DNA from: Polydactylus sextarius
Taxonomy: Eukaryota; Chordata; Actinopteri; Polynemidae
Direction of reading: 5' to 3'
Length of the DNA: 64,000 nt
Assembly: GCA_016801845.1 (NCBI GenBank)
Contig: CM028927.1
Span: 7,774,501-7,838,500, forward strand
The position numbers and the translations under genes are program-made. The notes beneath the pieces were generated by a model. It was not told where the DNA came from, ran no database searches, and saw only the letters and a list, made by a program, of their open reading frames with translations. Below, one piece after another: positions 37,442-48,663 of this stretch. Position 1 is the first letter of the stretch. Every line of letters begins with the position of its first letter.

Positions 37442-37467
37442 AAAAAAAAAAAAAAAAAAAAAAAAAA
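37442..37467. repeat. poly(A) run
   Basis: About 26 consecutive A on plus. No retroposed gene body or target duplication is recognisable next to it. Confidence 0.9.
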
Positions 37468-37699
37468 TCAGGTATTAAAAACAATTCTTGGGTGTAAAGT
37501 AACTACCCTTGTGCCCTCGGCTGATGGTCTTCAAATTGACCAGTTTATTATTCAGCCTCTAGTTTCTATGACTTAAGTTGAAATCTGGTAAATATCCACA
37601 CAACTGAGAGGAATAAAAAGGTAGCTTCATTTGTTTTTTATTCAAGATATTACCAAATATTTACAACACTCAAAATGCGCAGACTCCAGATCCATTCAG

Positions 37700-38111
37700 C
37701 ATTCTGTGATATCCCAAAAATAAATAACTTTTATTTGAGCGGGGGAAAGGAATTCTGAACCTGTGTATAAAAATAAATACAAAATACTTCATTTGCTGTG
37801 AAACATTGTCACAGGGAATGTGGAATGAATTCTCTTTTGTTTCAAAACAGAGCAGTTCCCTCAGAGCTCATATTGTTTGTACAACATTCAAAGTCGCAGT
37901 GGTCCCTCTCTCTCTCTTTCCCTTTCTTTCTTCATATCCGTCCTGTTTATCCTATAAGTGCTCCCTTGCAACCTTAACAGTCCATGCAAAGGGAAATATG
38001 AAAAGCCCGCTCTCCTCTCAGGCCTGACGCGCAGTGGCTGTGCCTGTGGCCTGTTTTTCAGTTTATCTGAAGGGTCGGCCTGATCCACTGGTGTCCTCAA
38101 GTCTGGTTAAT
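37700..38111 (-). other. twist1: twist 3'UTR exon 2 with poly(A) signal
   Basis: A strong acceptor (eight-T tract then CACAG, boundary at 38111) follows a GTAGGT donor 27 nt after the twist stop codon. The exon reads to AATAAA signals on the minus strand at 37730-37735 and about 37636. A spliced, non-coding second exon is a known trait of Twist1 genes; the 403-bp intron (38112-38514) agrees with that design. Confidence 0.65.
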
Positions 38112-38541
38112 CTGTGAAAAAAAAGATTGATTGATAAGAATCCAGGAGATTGAGATGAATCCTCTGTCAAACTATTTCTTAATGCATGTATGAAAGTGCG
38201 TGATTGTGCCCTAAGGAGAAAGCAGTATAAACATGGGCTATATTTCCATAAAAACAACAAATGTCCTCTCCCAAAGTTAATGACAATTACATACAATTAT
38301 TTGAGAATTTCACATATAAGGTCACTTAAAAGTGTATTTTTAGTGTCTGTGGCCTCTAAATGCTTGATGAATGGTACATGAGTTTCCATACAGACATAGC
38401 ACCCACAGTATCCTCTATGTAACCCTGATTGTTTCCTCTGGGTGCGGTGCGTAAAACGCGCCTTTTGCGCAGTTCGTTTCCTGCAGGATGAGAAGTGAAA
38501 GCAACTCAACCTACCGTGCTGTCCCATCCACAGCAGCTCTG

Positions 38542-39099
38542 CTAGTGGGACGTAGTAGACAAGGACCACGCGCCCCCCATCCTCCAGACCGAGAACGCGT
38601 AGCTGAGGCGCTCGTGCGCCACGTAGCTGCAACTGGTCCCTCGCGCGTCCAGCTCATCGCTCTGCAGAACTTGACATAGGAAGTCAATGTACCGGGCCGC
38701 CAGCTTCAGCGTCTGGATCTTGCTAAGTTTGTCCGAAGGAAGGGTGGGAATGATCTTACGTAACGACGTGAATGCCTCGTTGAGAGATCGTGTCCTTTGC
38801 CGCTCGCGGATGTTGGCCATCACGCGCTGAGTCTGTAGGTCATCGAAGGAGCGCGCTGGGCTGCTGCTCGCCTCACTGCCGCCGCTCCCTGCGCTTCCTC
38901 CTCCTCCTCTTTCACTATCGCAACTCTTTCTACACTTCTTCACCGGACTCGGACTCTCCACGTCTCCTTCCTCTTCCTCCGCGTCTGTGCTCCTCCGTGC
39001 CGCCCGTCTCTTCCTCGCGCCTCTCCGCGGCAGCTGGCGCTCGGTCTCCTCCTCGCTGTTCCCTGCACTGTCCATTGGGGAGGAGTCCTCTTCCCGCAT
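38542..39099 (-). CDS. twist1: Twist-family bHLH transcription factor (twist1-type)
   Basis: Twist proteins are nuclear bHLH factors that dimerise with E proteins and bind CANNTG, acting in mesoderm, neural crest and skeletal development. The 185-residue product has the Twist layout: acidic start MREEDSSPMDSAGNSEEE, two basic NLS-like clusters (RRGARKRR at 25-32, KKCRK at 54-58), a Gly/Ser-rich linker, bHLH at about 91-147 (RERQR, then LRKIIPTLPSDKLSKIQTLK) and the C-terminal Twist box SYAFSVWRMGGAWSLS. The coding region is intronless, as in the family. I chose the ATG at 39099 because it begins the family-like MREE sequence; an in-frame ATG at 39177 would add 26 residues. Differences from the usual sequence (RTRSLNEAFTS in the bHLH, MGGAW for MEGAW in the Twist box) and the synteny suggest a diverged ohnolog, perhaps twist1b; twist3 is an alternative label. 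Confidence 0.9.
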   Translation of the reverse strand: MREEDSSPMDSAGNSEEETERQLPRRGARKRRAARRSTDAEEEEGDVESPSPVKKCRKSCDSERGGGGSAGSGGSEASSSPARSFDDLQTQRVMANIRERQRTRSLNEAFTSLRKIIPTLPSDKLSKIQTLKLAARYIDFLCQVLQSDELDARGTSCSYVAHERLSYAFSVWRMGGAWSLSTTSH

Positions 39100-39262
39100 C
39101 GTCTTTTCCCAAAAAATTTCTGTGGTGTAAGGACCGTTATAACCTCTGACCTGAATCTCCTGAACAGGTTTCAACATCAACAAATAGGACAGGTAATAAG
39201 GAGTGTGGCCCGCGCTGGGGTGTGGGCTGGTAGTTCTCGTGCGCCACGGAGAGAGACAGAGG

Positions 39263-39335
39263 TGATTGCCAGACTGGGACGAACGGGGCTCTTATAGGAG
39301 CGGGCAGGAAGATTTTGGGGAGCGCTGTGATTGGG
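39263..39335 (-). promoter_or_regulatory. twist1: twist core promoter (TATA and CCAAT)
   Basis: On the minus strand a TATAAG TATA box lies at 39291-39296, and an inverted CCAAT (plus ATTGG at 39330-39334) lies 34 bp upstream of it. Normal spacing puts the start of transcription near 39265, giving a 5'UTR of about 165 nt before the ATG at 39099. Confidence 0.7.
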
Positions 39336-40099
39336 TGAGGAGGGGTGTAACATAATACTGCAGAAGGAGAGGACTAGCTATAATATTAGGGAAAAGAGTT
39401 CAAGACATGATGCCTGCTTTACATAAGATTTAGAAAAGGGGGTGTAGTGGGGCAGTGTTATTATTGAATCATAAGTGTAGATTGGTTATTTGATCCAACC
39501 ACAATTTATTTCTGCCATAAATGCGTAATGTGTTTATTATAACACTGCAAATTAGTCAGACCAATAGGAATATCTAATGAAAGTCTAAAATGAATTTATA
39601 TAAGATATTATGTGGCCTCCTTACATTTTTCAGGATCATTTTGCTATTGTTATATATGTTTGTCAATATTTATATGGATAAATGTGTTAGACGTGATAAC
39701 GTGCAAATAAATCAAAGAACCCAACAGAAATACTTGCACAAGCGTGGTGTCCATTGCAGGCCTCAAGCCTCACCGTCCAGGTCTGATCTGTCTGGACACT
39801 GCCTGAGATGGCGATGAAAAATATCAGTCCTACTGAAACACAGGAGGTTGTCGCAGCAGGAGGTCTCTGCTCGTATAAGCAGACCGAGGTGTTTATTTTC
39901 CCGTCAGCGGCCCCGCGTTGAGGTATGCGCTTAAATGGGTCTGACTCCCGCAGGGATCTCGACACCGCGGCTCAGGTTTAAAAGACGAGCCGTCACAGGG
40001 AGCTCTCAGGGCGGATCCGTGCTCACAGCGGGTCGCTAAAGGCGGTGTACAGCCCGGAGAGCAATGCAAACACTGGAGGTGATAAAGATGGGCTGGATG

Positions 40100-40140
<41 letters not shown>

Positions 40141-41133
40141 AGAAAGGAAGAAAGAGGGAGAGGGGGACAAAAGCCTGAATACGCACGCATGACTACCCTA
40201 TACCACAAAAATATATCAAAATCCGGCAGAAATACCCCGAAAAGTCGCGAAAACGTTATGAGGCAGCTTGTGGGTGTGGTCTGCGGTGTGAATTACCCAC
40301 CTAAGAGAAGTGAAGTGTGACACAGTAGGAAGGCCGCAGCAGGCCCCGAGGCCCTGGTCTTTACAAAAGCCTTTTGGACCCGGATCTCGCTCCAGGAACA
40401 TGGAAAACATATCTATGTATGTTACTGTGTCTTATCTCGTCACTCTCATCATATCACTGGCTCAATTCAAACCTCAGTGCCAAACGCGTCACGCTGAATC
40501 TACTCCATCTTAATCCGATAAGGCTTTTAAGAGCCAATAAATCCTTTGTATTTGCTCCCACTTATCTGTTTGAGCCTCGGTCACAACCGACTGTGACCAG
40601 GTGGGACGAGCGGCTGCGTCGCTCTCCAAGGTGCTGAAAAACTCACCTGAGCTCCTATTATCACAGCAGCATCTTAAAAAAACACATCGATATAACCTTT
40701 ATGACGTGTGATAAAACAACTAGGATAATAGTTGGTCAAAATGAGTTTGAAATTAATTGTATGTCCTTTTCTTTGTGATTGTATTAGAACACATACTTTA
40801 CTACAGGGAGTTTATTTTAAGCAACAATAAGTCACATATATTAATATTATATATAGAGAGAATAGGTGTTCTTGGTTTGTTTATAAATAATAATAATAAT
40901 ATTTTAACAGGCTATAATAATGTTGCCACTGATGGATCCAACTTCTAAATGTTCTGGAAGTGTGGCAAAGATATGTAGGTTAATAATGTATGTATATAAA
41001 AATATATATTATATATTTTATATATTATTTTAAAAATATCATCTTAGATCTGTTACATCTGTAATACATCTAAAAGTGGTACATCCAATGTAGTCCAGTC
41101 TCCATGAAGTAAAGTTATAATAACTGTCCGGCC
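39336..41133. other. twist-ferd3l interval
   Basis: No coding exon is supported. It should contain the ferd3l 3'UTR; a candidate reverse-strand AATAAA is at 40811-40816. An AG/CT run lies at about 40105-40137. A GC-richer block at about 40255-40640 may be regulatory. Confidence 0.5.
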
Positions 41134-41595
41134 TCAGGTGTTTTCCAGCAGGTCCGTCATGAAGGAGATGTAGACGATGGCCAGACGAAGAGTCTCGATA
41201 CGGGACAGTCTCTTTTCGTAGGCGAACGTGGGTACTTTTCTCCTTAGTTCATCAAACGCCTCATTCAGGCTAAACATCCGTTTTCTTTCACGCACATTCG
41301 CCGCCTGTCGTTGGACCACGGTGATGATCCTCCTCCGTTTGGACTTGCTGTGCCCGTGCGCCCCGCGACTGTAAAACCTCGGCGGGTCCATCACCAGGTG
41401 CTCGGCTCGGAGCTCCGCGGTGCGCACGCCGTTTTCCAAACCACTGCTCCACGATGAGTCGCTGCTCGGACTGGGTGGGACATTATCCACCTGTTGTTTG
41501 GATCCCAGGGTGTACTTTTGCGGAAACTCTATCAGATTTATGTCATTGACAAAATTTATTAAGGTGGAGTCGACTAGGCGACCTTGCAGCTCCAT
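41134..41595 (-). CDS. ferd3l: Fer3-like bHLH transcription factor
   Basis: FERD3L (N-twist/NATO3) is a neural bHLH factor related to Drosophila Fer3, expressed in ventral midline neuroepithelium in mammals. The gene is one 153-codon exon, as in the family. The N-terminus is short and Ser/Pro-containing (PPSPSSDSSWSS at 40-51); a basic stretch (KSKRRRIITVVQ) leads into the bHLH at 97-149 with ANVRERKRMFSLNEAFDELR, loop VPTFAYEKRLSRI, and helix 2 ETLRLAIVYISFMTDLL, ending four residues later. ERKRM-FSLNEAFD and the end of the protein right after helix 2 distinguish it from Twist, Ptf1a and Hand. It sits 2 kb from twist on the same strand, as in human. Confidence 0.93.
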   Translation of the reverse strand: MELQGRLVDSTLINFVNDINLIEFPQKYTLGSKQQVDNVPPSPSSDSSWSSGLENGVRTAELRAEHLVMDPPRFYSRGAHGHSKSKRRRIITVVQRQAANVRERKRMFSLNEAFDELRRKVPTFAYEKRLSRIETLRLAIVYISFMTDLLENT

Positions 41596-41599
41596 ATTC

Positions 41600-41650
41600 A
41601 GAACTCAACTGCAGTCTCATGGAGAATATGCCCCTTTTTTATGGGTCTGC
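41600..41650 (-). promoter_or_regulatory. ferd3l: ferd3l TATA-like core promoter
   Basis: CCATAAAAAAGGGG on the minus strand at about 41633-41646, some 40-50 bp before the ATG, is TATA-like and would give a very short 5'UTR. A more distant start is possible. Confidence 0.4.
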
Positions 41651-44600
41651 TATTCAGTCAAGCGCAAGAACTGACGCCAATCAAAGCTTTCAGGGCTGAA
41701 AGGTCTAAAATCATTCAGCAGACACAGAGACCAAAGCATGAGAGCATCTCAAAAAGTCAATCCAAACTTCCCCAAATCCGGTCAGAGCGCCACGGGGTTA
41801 GATCCTATTTGGCTCAAATCCAAGTCCCTTTCCTGCTGTTTTAATAAGTCGCCTGTGCCACTTCACAGCGCCACATCTTCACGTCCTCTTTAGTTTCAAA
41901 TTGAGTCAATTTCTGCCCTTAGTCGGACAAGGAGTGAGCTGAATCCGAAGAGAGAGGTTTTAAAAAAGGCCAAGAGGAAACTGGGGAGACCCACCAATTG
42001 ATGTGCTGTCCTGGGGGCCCTTAATGAGCTTCTGAAGAACGGAGGCTCTTGACAGAGGGTCACACAGTCTTGTTTGCACTCTCCTCTCTGCTACAGAGGC
42101 TAAATAATGACACTTTTATCACTTAAACAGGCCAGGGGAAGACCAAATAGAACATTCCCTAACAGTCACTATACACCACAAGCTTTTCTGTTGCAAATTA
42201 AAGCAAACAGCCTAACTGTCCGTTCCCATGGAAAGACAGTGTCCACACTGCAGCTATTGCTCAGAGGTCCACTGGTATCTCTGTAGGGTTTCAATGTCTC
42301 TCTGTGAGAGTGCTTGATCATTATAAAGTGCCCTATTTTTTTTACTTGTTTTTGATGACGACGATAGTGGTAATAACAAAGGTAAGTTAAGTTAAAATCT
42401 AATCTGATCCTGTGAACAATGCAGAATCACATGATGATCTATTTTGTCCAGATGCAGTGTTCAAAAACATGAAGGCTATTTGAAGTGTTTCTTTACTGTT
42501 AGAGTTTTGTGGAAAGATGCTAATTCCACAATTGAATTGACAAATAGAATTTCCATTTTTCAGGTATAATCCAGGCACTTTTTTCTAAGAACATAAACAT
42601 TCATTGACTTCATGATTGAAAAGAAGGGTTGTATTTCATCAACAAATTCAGACACACAGAAAGCATCCAGAGCTTTTCTCTAGAGTTTTAGGTGCATTGG
42701 GGTTAAATAGTTTACTCAAATACAACTCAACTTTTGTGGTTAAAGGAGGGTAGGAAAGTGTTCTCTGTTAAAAGTTGCTGAATACAGCCAGAGCAGTGTC
42801 AGTGGGCTTTTCTTTTAAAGCCAACTCATGATGATGAATTGTTTCAAATTCCATGACAAATTCAAACTTTCAACTCAGCAGAACTTAAACTAGCTCTAAT
42901 AAGTGACTAATCCCTGAGGATGAGTTCTCTTTTGGTTTGTATCCTTCTGGGAGGTCAGAGGTCAAATTTAGTCTCAGAACACTTTCACTGGAGCTTTGCT
43001 GTTTGAATTATACTAGCTGCTTTTTGTTACTTATTATCAATTTAAATTGTTATAATAACATCAGTAGGTTAAGCTCAGTAAAACTTTAACTCCATATTTA
43101 TCATCAATAAGCAGTGTTTGACGATACACTGTTTATAGTTTGAGCAGTCATATTCGGAAAAACACAGGAGTTATCAGTAACATCATTGATGAGGTCTCTG
43201 GTTCATCTCTGTCAGCGATAACAGTGTGACATTATTACTGTCAGTCAATTACAGATCCTCATGTGAAATACCCATTTGTGTCTAGACAAGTTGTGAATGC
43301 CTGCTCTTACATGAAAACATCTACAAACAGTCCTAAACTGACCGTGAGTGAAATGTGCACGAACATTTAATAAAGTTCATAAATTTGTTCATGTGTAATC
43401 ATATATCGTAATATCTGATTACAGGTATGATGTCAAGCATTCAATAACATCTTGTTGTTTAGTCATGGCTGTCACTATTAATAAACACGACAATAAAAAT
43501 GCCATTATATTTGCTTACACTGTCAAAGTGTGTTATAAGTCATAATGTACCACTGCTGACATACTGCTTATGAATGCTAAATAGAGGCGGTTTATATAAA
43601 GTGTAACCACAAGTTCTGATTAGTCATCATGAAAAGAAAGTAAACAGAAACTCGACAGTACTACTTCAGAGCCTGCCAATGATATTTTAGGGATTTCATT
43701 CTTGTTATTGTTATTAAACTTCGCGACAGTTGCCCAGTGGAAGTGCTGATCAACTTCCTGTAGCTTGTTGATTGCACTCCCATCTGTATGAACTCACAAG
43801 TAACCAACAGCGAGCCTGTGTCTCTCTGCTTATGGACGTTCCTTTTGCATTCCTGTGGGATTACTCCACAGACAAGCATGTGAGTGTGTGAGGGTCTGTG
43901 TTGTATACATTCTCCAACTTCAGTGTATCTTCTCCATCTCTCTTTCTCTGTCTCCGCCGCTTCTTCTTCCTCTCTCCTCTCTGTTTCCCTGGCGGGCAGA
44001 TAAACATGATTGGACATTCTGTCGGTTGTCATGGAAACGCTGAGAAAGCACAGCTGGGCGGGAGAATATGAGGTAATCTCACCCTGGGGCTGCTGGGTAA
44101 ATATTGGTCTTAAATAAGGAGTAAAACCCCAAAAGAAGCACACAAACACACACACATAGACACACACACCTACAGGGGTTTATCCTAGTTATCCTAGAGT
44201 GGAAACACATAAGATAGACCTTCACACTGACACTCATAATGGTACATTTCCTGCTCTGCTCTGTTATTAATGGTTTCACACAGTGATATTAATGACAGCT
44301 TGTGGTGACTGTAAGTAAACAGTGGGGGTTTGACTGATCTTATCAAAAAGTCTGGATTTTTTTTTTTACTTTGTCATCAAGGCCGAAGATTCACTTTCAG
44401 CTAAATGCTAACCTCAGCATGCTAACATGAGGTCATGCTGATGTCTCGCAGGCTCACTGGTAGCACAATCACTATTTTAACATGCTAACATTTGCTAATT
44501 AGCCTAAACACAACAGTCGAGGCAGATGTGGCCATCATTAATTTTCTGTGTAAACTGACTCCTTTCATTCAAGAGCCTCAACCTCATAGTGGCGCTAAAC

Positions 44601-47508
44601 AAAAAAAAAAAAATCAAAGCATCATCAACCTCAGAGAGCATCATCCTCAAGGAACAATGAATTTCAACACAAAATGAGCTGCCAATTCGTGTTATTGATG
44701 TTGAGCTTTTTCCCTGGAGAGGCGTAAAGTTTGACTTAGATGAAAAACCTAAACCATTATTCATCCTGTTAAATTTTCTTTTTTATCACAAAATCCACTG
44801 ACTATTGAGATATTTCAGTCTGGACCAAAGTGATGAATTAATGGGTCAACCCAGCGTTGACCCATTGTTGTGCAGCAAATGTAGCTTGTAAAACTGCTTA
44901 TTTTTGGGACAACTCAGGTTGTAATTTTAATTTTTACTCCAAAAATGTGAAAACTAAGCTTTTGATTTTCATAATTTTACCAGATTGAGAAATATCCAGA
45001 TGCGGCTTGGTACTTCAGTTCATAAATTGCATGAACATTATTTTACGGTTCATAGTATAAAGAACATCTTGATACTGATTCCTTCTTGGATATATGGTCC
45101 ATATATCACATATTTACAGCAGTAAAACTTGAATGGATGGCCTGGGAAGAACATACCTTGCGCCCTATGTTTTGAGTATCGTGGTTTCACTTGAGGATTG
45201 AGAATTTAAAAAAAAAAGTGCCTGGATTGTAAGTATTGTGTTGTTACACTGAAGTGGGTTTTTAAATATAGTGATCACCAGAGAACAGTATGTGTCCAGT
45301 GTGCTGCTCCAGAGCAGCAAGAGCTGTTCTCACCATGTAAATCTCTCTTTCTACTCCTCCTCTGGCTCTGTCCTGTGCTGTAAGAACACAGCCAAATCTC
45401 TCCCACTACCACAGTAAATCTGAAACTAGACACTTTTCTCTCATTCTGTTGCTTTCTCAGCTCCTTTCTGTCTCTCTCTTCGAGTGTGTCTCCTCCTCTG
45501 TTTTCTCCCTCACTGATCTGTTTCACTTCACACCTCTTTCATTTTCGTTGCTCGTTTTGTTCGCTCACTGATTGAACAGACGTGTGATGCATCCATCGCT
45601 TCCTATCGAAGATTTGAAGTCACTGGAAATGGACTGTATAGAGACAGGCAGAATATACATGAGTTAGACAATATTATATGAGTTACACAGTATTATATGG
45701 AGAATGAATTTCAAAATAAATGTGAGAGCAGGTGAGAGACACAGGCAGAAGGGTGGAGACAGTGGGAGTAAGGGAGATGAGTTTAACTCCTGACCTATCT
45801 GCCGCTTCTTCATTGTGTCACTCCGACTCTCTCTGTGTTTCTTTCCGTCTCTCTCCACACCCAGAAGCTGACTCATTGGTTCACTTGTCCCACCTTCCAC
45901 TGCATCTCCTCCTCTGATTGGCTTGGCACCATAGCCAACACTCAGCCATGGGGTGTTTACACAGCTGGGTGGCCAGTGAAAGGTAGGGTTCATGCATGTG
46001 TGTGAGTGTGTGTGTGTTGGGAGTTTGGACAAGTCCCAATACCACATCATATATCTCCTCACTTGCCCCCCCACCCCACTCCCCACTCCCACCCCAATTC
46101 CTCCCTTTCTTCCTCTAACCGTACAACTCCCACTGGCCAAACCGCTGTGTGCCCTCAGCTCCTCCTCTCCCAAATTACCCTCGGTCTCTTAATCCAACCT
46201 CTTAGCTCCCACTCTCCACCACCGCCGCACTAAAACTCTCATTGCATGGCTCCCCCACCCACCCCTTACCCTGTGTCAGCACCTTGCCTCAACTCACCCC
46301 AACCCCCCAATTCTGTCTAAGTAATGTCTGTGTTTATTTTCTGAAAAACAGTCGACTGGTCTTTACTGTGTATTTTGAGGGTGTCATGTTTCATTTGTTT
46401 TAAGTGTCATATTCTCAATTATAGTCAATGTTGATATGCCTGATTTGCCCCTGAGACAGATACAGCTCTTTGATTTTGATGATGATGATGATGATGGAGA
46501 TAGGAGTGGCATGCTTGTCCTTGTGCCTATTGCTTGTGTTTGTTTGGGTGAGTCATGGCCCCTGCCTATTTCTCTCAACACTGTTATAATTTATGTAAAA
46601 TATGTTTACACATGACTATTCCAGATACATCAGACTTTCTTTTTTTTTCCGTTGCAGTGCCAGAAGTGCTTAGGAATAAAGATGAGTTGGAAAATACGGA
46701 CAGAGGCTGAAGAAAAACGGGGCTAATTCTCACAAAAACAATAACACACAGAACTTTTTTTTTGAATGAGTGAAAGTTTAGCTCCCCAGCTGGAATACAG
46801 ATCACAGTGAGTGCTGGAAGGAGCCCTGCATCAGCAGCCTCACAAGTTGTCACGGCATCTAACAGCATCCTAATAAATTTTCTCTTCCTCTTGAGTTGTT
46901 TTTGTTGGATTAGATGATTTAACGATCACTCATAGTCCTATACTTAGGCTGAATTTTTAATGGTGAATCTGAGAAGACCTTATAAAAAATAAAGATGACG
47001 CAACGTTAACATCAGCACAAGTGCGTCTTATTTTCTGTTTCCCAAAAGCTTTCGACCACATGTTGCGGCCAGTTCACATGATAAGCAACTAAACCATCTT
47101 CACGAGCAACAGCCGTCTGCTGGAGAGCATTGAAAGCTATGGAAAGAAGAGGTAAGCTGGAACTGTCTCAGAACTGAGTCACTGATTTTATGATCTACCT
47201 TCTTTTATCATCATAACATGAAGAAATACAACCCAAGTTCCTGATTCCCTTAAACTTTCTTCAAAGCAAAACAAAAAGAATGCAGTAAATAGAAAATGGG
47301 ATTTGATGATCTCCATTTATTGGGAAATATATCATCCTTAAAGAATGTGTTTACATCTGCCATCAGCCTCAAATTGAAAGCTGTTTGGGAAATTACAAAA
47401 CTTAGGGGGAAATAACCCTTTCATGAGCATATGACACTTTACAGTTGTTCATAGTGCACCTGCAGTACAGTTTTGACCAGTGTTGAAATTACACTTCTGT
47501 TATCATCA
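41651..47508. other. ferd3l-tRNA interval
   Basis: No gene seen. It includes a GC-richer block at about 41990-42140, a perfect DR1 nuclear-receptor-like site at 42952-42964, a degraded interspersed repeat at about 44390-44850 and a GAT repeat at about 46477-46497. Long open frames at 43661-44167 and 45664-46173 follow biased composition and have no domain. Confidence 0.55.
44390..44850. mobile_element. degraded percomorph-type interspersed repeat
   Basis: Three blocks recall a repeat very common in percomorph fish: CATGCTAACATTTGCTAATT followed by AGCCTAAACACAA, then CAACCTCATAGTGGCGCTAA, then TGAGATATTTCAGTCTGGAC with CAAAGTG. The order and spacing fit a decayed, internally rearranged copy. 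The family assignment is from memory, so I name no class. Confidence 0.65.
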
Positions 47509-47580
47509 GACCTCGTGGCGCAACGGTAGCGCGTCTGACTCCAGATCAGAAGGTTGCGTGTTCAAATCACGTCGGGGTCA
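47509..47580 (+). tRNA. tRNA-Trp (anticodon CCA)
   Basis: A 72-nt tRNA with complete cloverleaf: acceptor arms GACCTCG/CGGGGTC (one G-U type pair), A box TGGCGCAACGG, anticodon stem-loop CTGACTCCAGATCAG with CCA, and B box GGTTGCGTGTTCAAATC. It matches vertebrate tRNA-Trp. No intron. The usual T-run pol III terminator is missing right after the gene; the first run of four or more T lies about 130 bp downstream (47709-47718). Confidence 0.97.
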
Positions 47581-48629
47581 TTTGTTTACATCAATTCCTT
47601 GGTGAAATTAATAAAACCCACGTTCATGATGAGAGGTGCCTGTAGTGAAAACTGCCGTACTTGGCGTGGATTTCTAAACTCATTGAGGAGGAAGTGGAGG
47701 ATCTTGTGTCCTTTTTTTTTGAGTTAAACATATTTGTTATGTGTAGTCCTTGGTAATCACATTTTGCCTGCCTGCCAGAGTCAGCAGATGATTCACTGAT
47801 CCGGGGACTTTCTTTCATCTTCTTGTCAATTACTTTATAAGTGCTTTTCCAGCAATCAGCTATTATGCACACATCATCACCAGAACTGGCCACCCAGGTT
47901 TCACTTTCTTTTCATCTGTCTCTCTCCTCTCTCTCTCTTTCTATTTTGCCCTCTTTTCCGCCAGAGATACCTTCAGCCTGCTCTGCAGTTTGACACGGTT
48001 GTCTTAAAAATTAAAATAATAAAATATTTAGTTGTGTCTTGGGTATTGTCCTGTAAAGCTACATGACTAAACATGAGATCAGTTTTTCCAGAGCGAGAAG
48101 TTTTTTTTCTTCTTCTTCTTCCCTCTTGGCTTATTTATTTTTCTGTGGTTTTGGGAGGTTGCGGTTGAAAGTCTGATGATATGCTGTGTGTGTTCCTCTC
48201 TGTACCCCACCCCTCAATACTCCTCTCCTTATTTTCTACTTTCCACCCGATTTGTACACAAAAAGGTATAGGGAGTGATAAAAAATGCTTGTCTTTCAAA
48301 AAAACATATGCTTGTTGCTCCACACTAAATAACTGTAATCACTTTCGCATTCAAGACAGTGTTCATATGATTTGGCCTCATTCTTTTGTATTTGTGTAGT
48401 CTCTGCAGATGATGTTACTATCATAATAACCGCATACAGTTAAGATTAAAACTAACGTTTTTTTTTTCTTCTTCTTTTTACCTTTTGTCCTTTCTTTGCC
48501 ATATTTCCCAAGTGTCTTGGGTGTAGGAGTTATGGTTTGGTCTGAACACTGTCTAGACGCCTATGAGCCTCCCATTACCTCCTGATTACACTGAGCCCTA
48601 TTAATCTCACTGGGCTGGCTGACCAGAGT

Positions 48630-48663
<34 letters not shown>

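Larger units (their letters stand above)
27374..37700. other. gene-free interval between snx13 and twist
   Basis: About 10 kb with no supportable coding exon on either strand. In human the HDAC9 gene lies between SNX13 and TWIST1; no deacetylase-like or MEF2-binding coding segment is recognisable here. It contains many microsatellites (32.2-33.8 kb and others) and several high-complexity blocks that may be conserved regulatory elements (about 29.57-29.79, 30.96-31.16, 36.22-36.42 and 36.89-37.33 kb). Confidence 0.6.

Noticed and set aside
27374..37700. HDAC9 exons expected from human synteny
   Set aside because: I read the open frames on both strands and found nothing resembling the deacetylase domain or the MEF2-binding/glutamine-rich part.
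38542..39183. Extended N-terminus for twist (213 residues)
   Set aside because: The first codon of that frame is TTG; the ATG at 39177 has a poor context, and the family N-terminus begins at MREED (39099).
43661..44167. 168-codon minus-strand open frame
   Set aside because: Low-complexity, no known motif, no splice or promoter context, and not in a plausible codon pattern.
45664..46233. Open frames on both strands around 45.7-46.2 kb
   Set aside because: They follow C/T-rich sequence; no domain, no signals.
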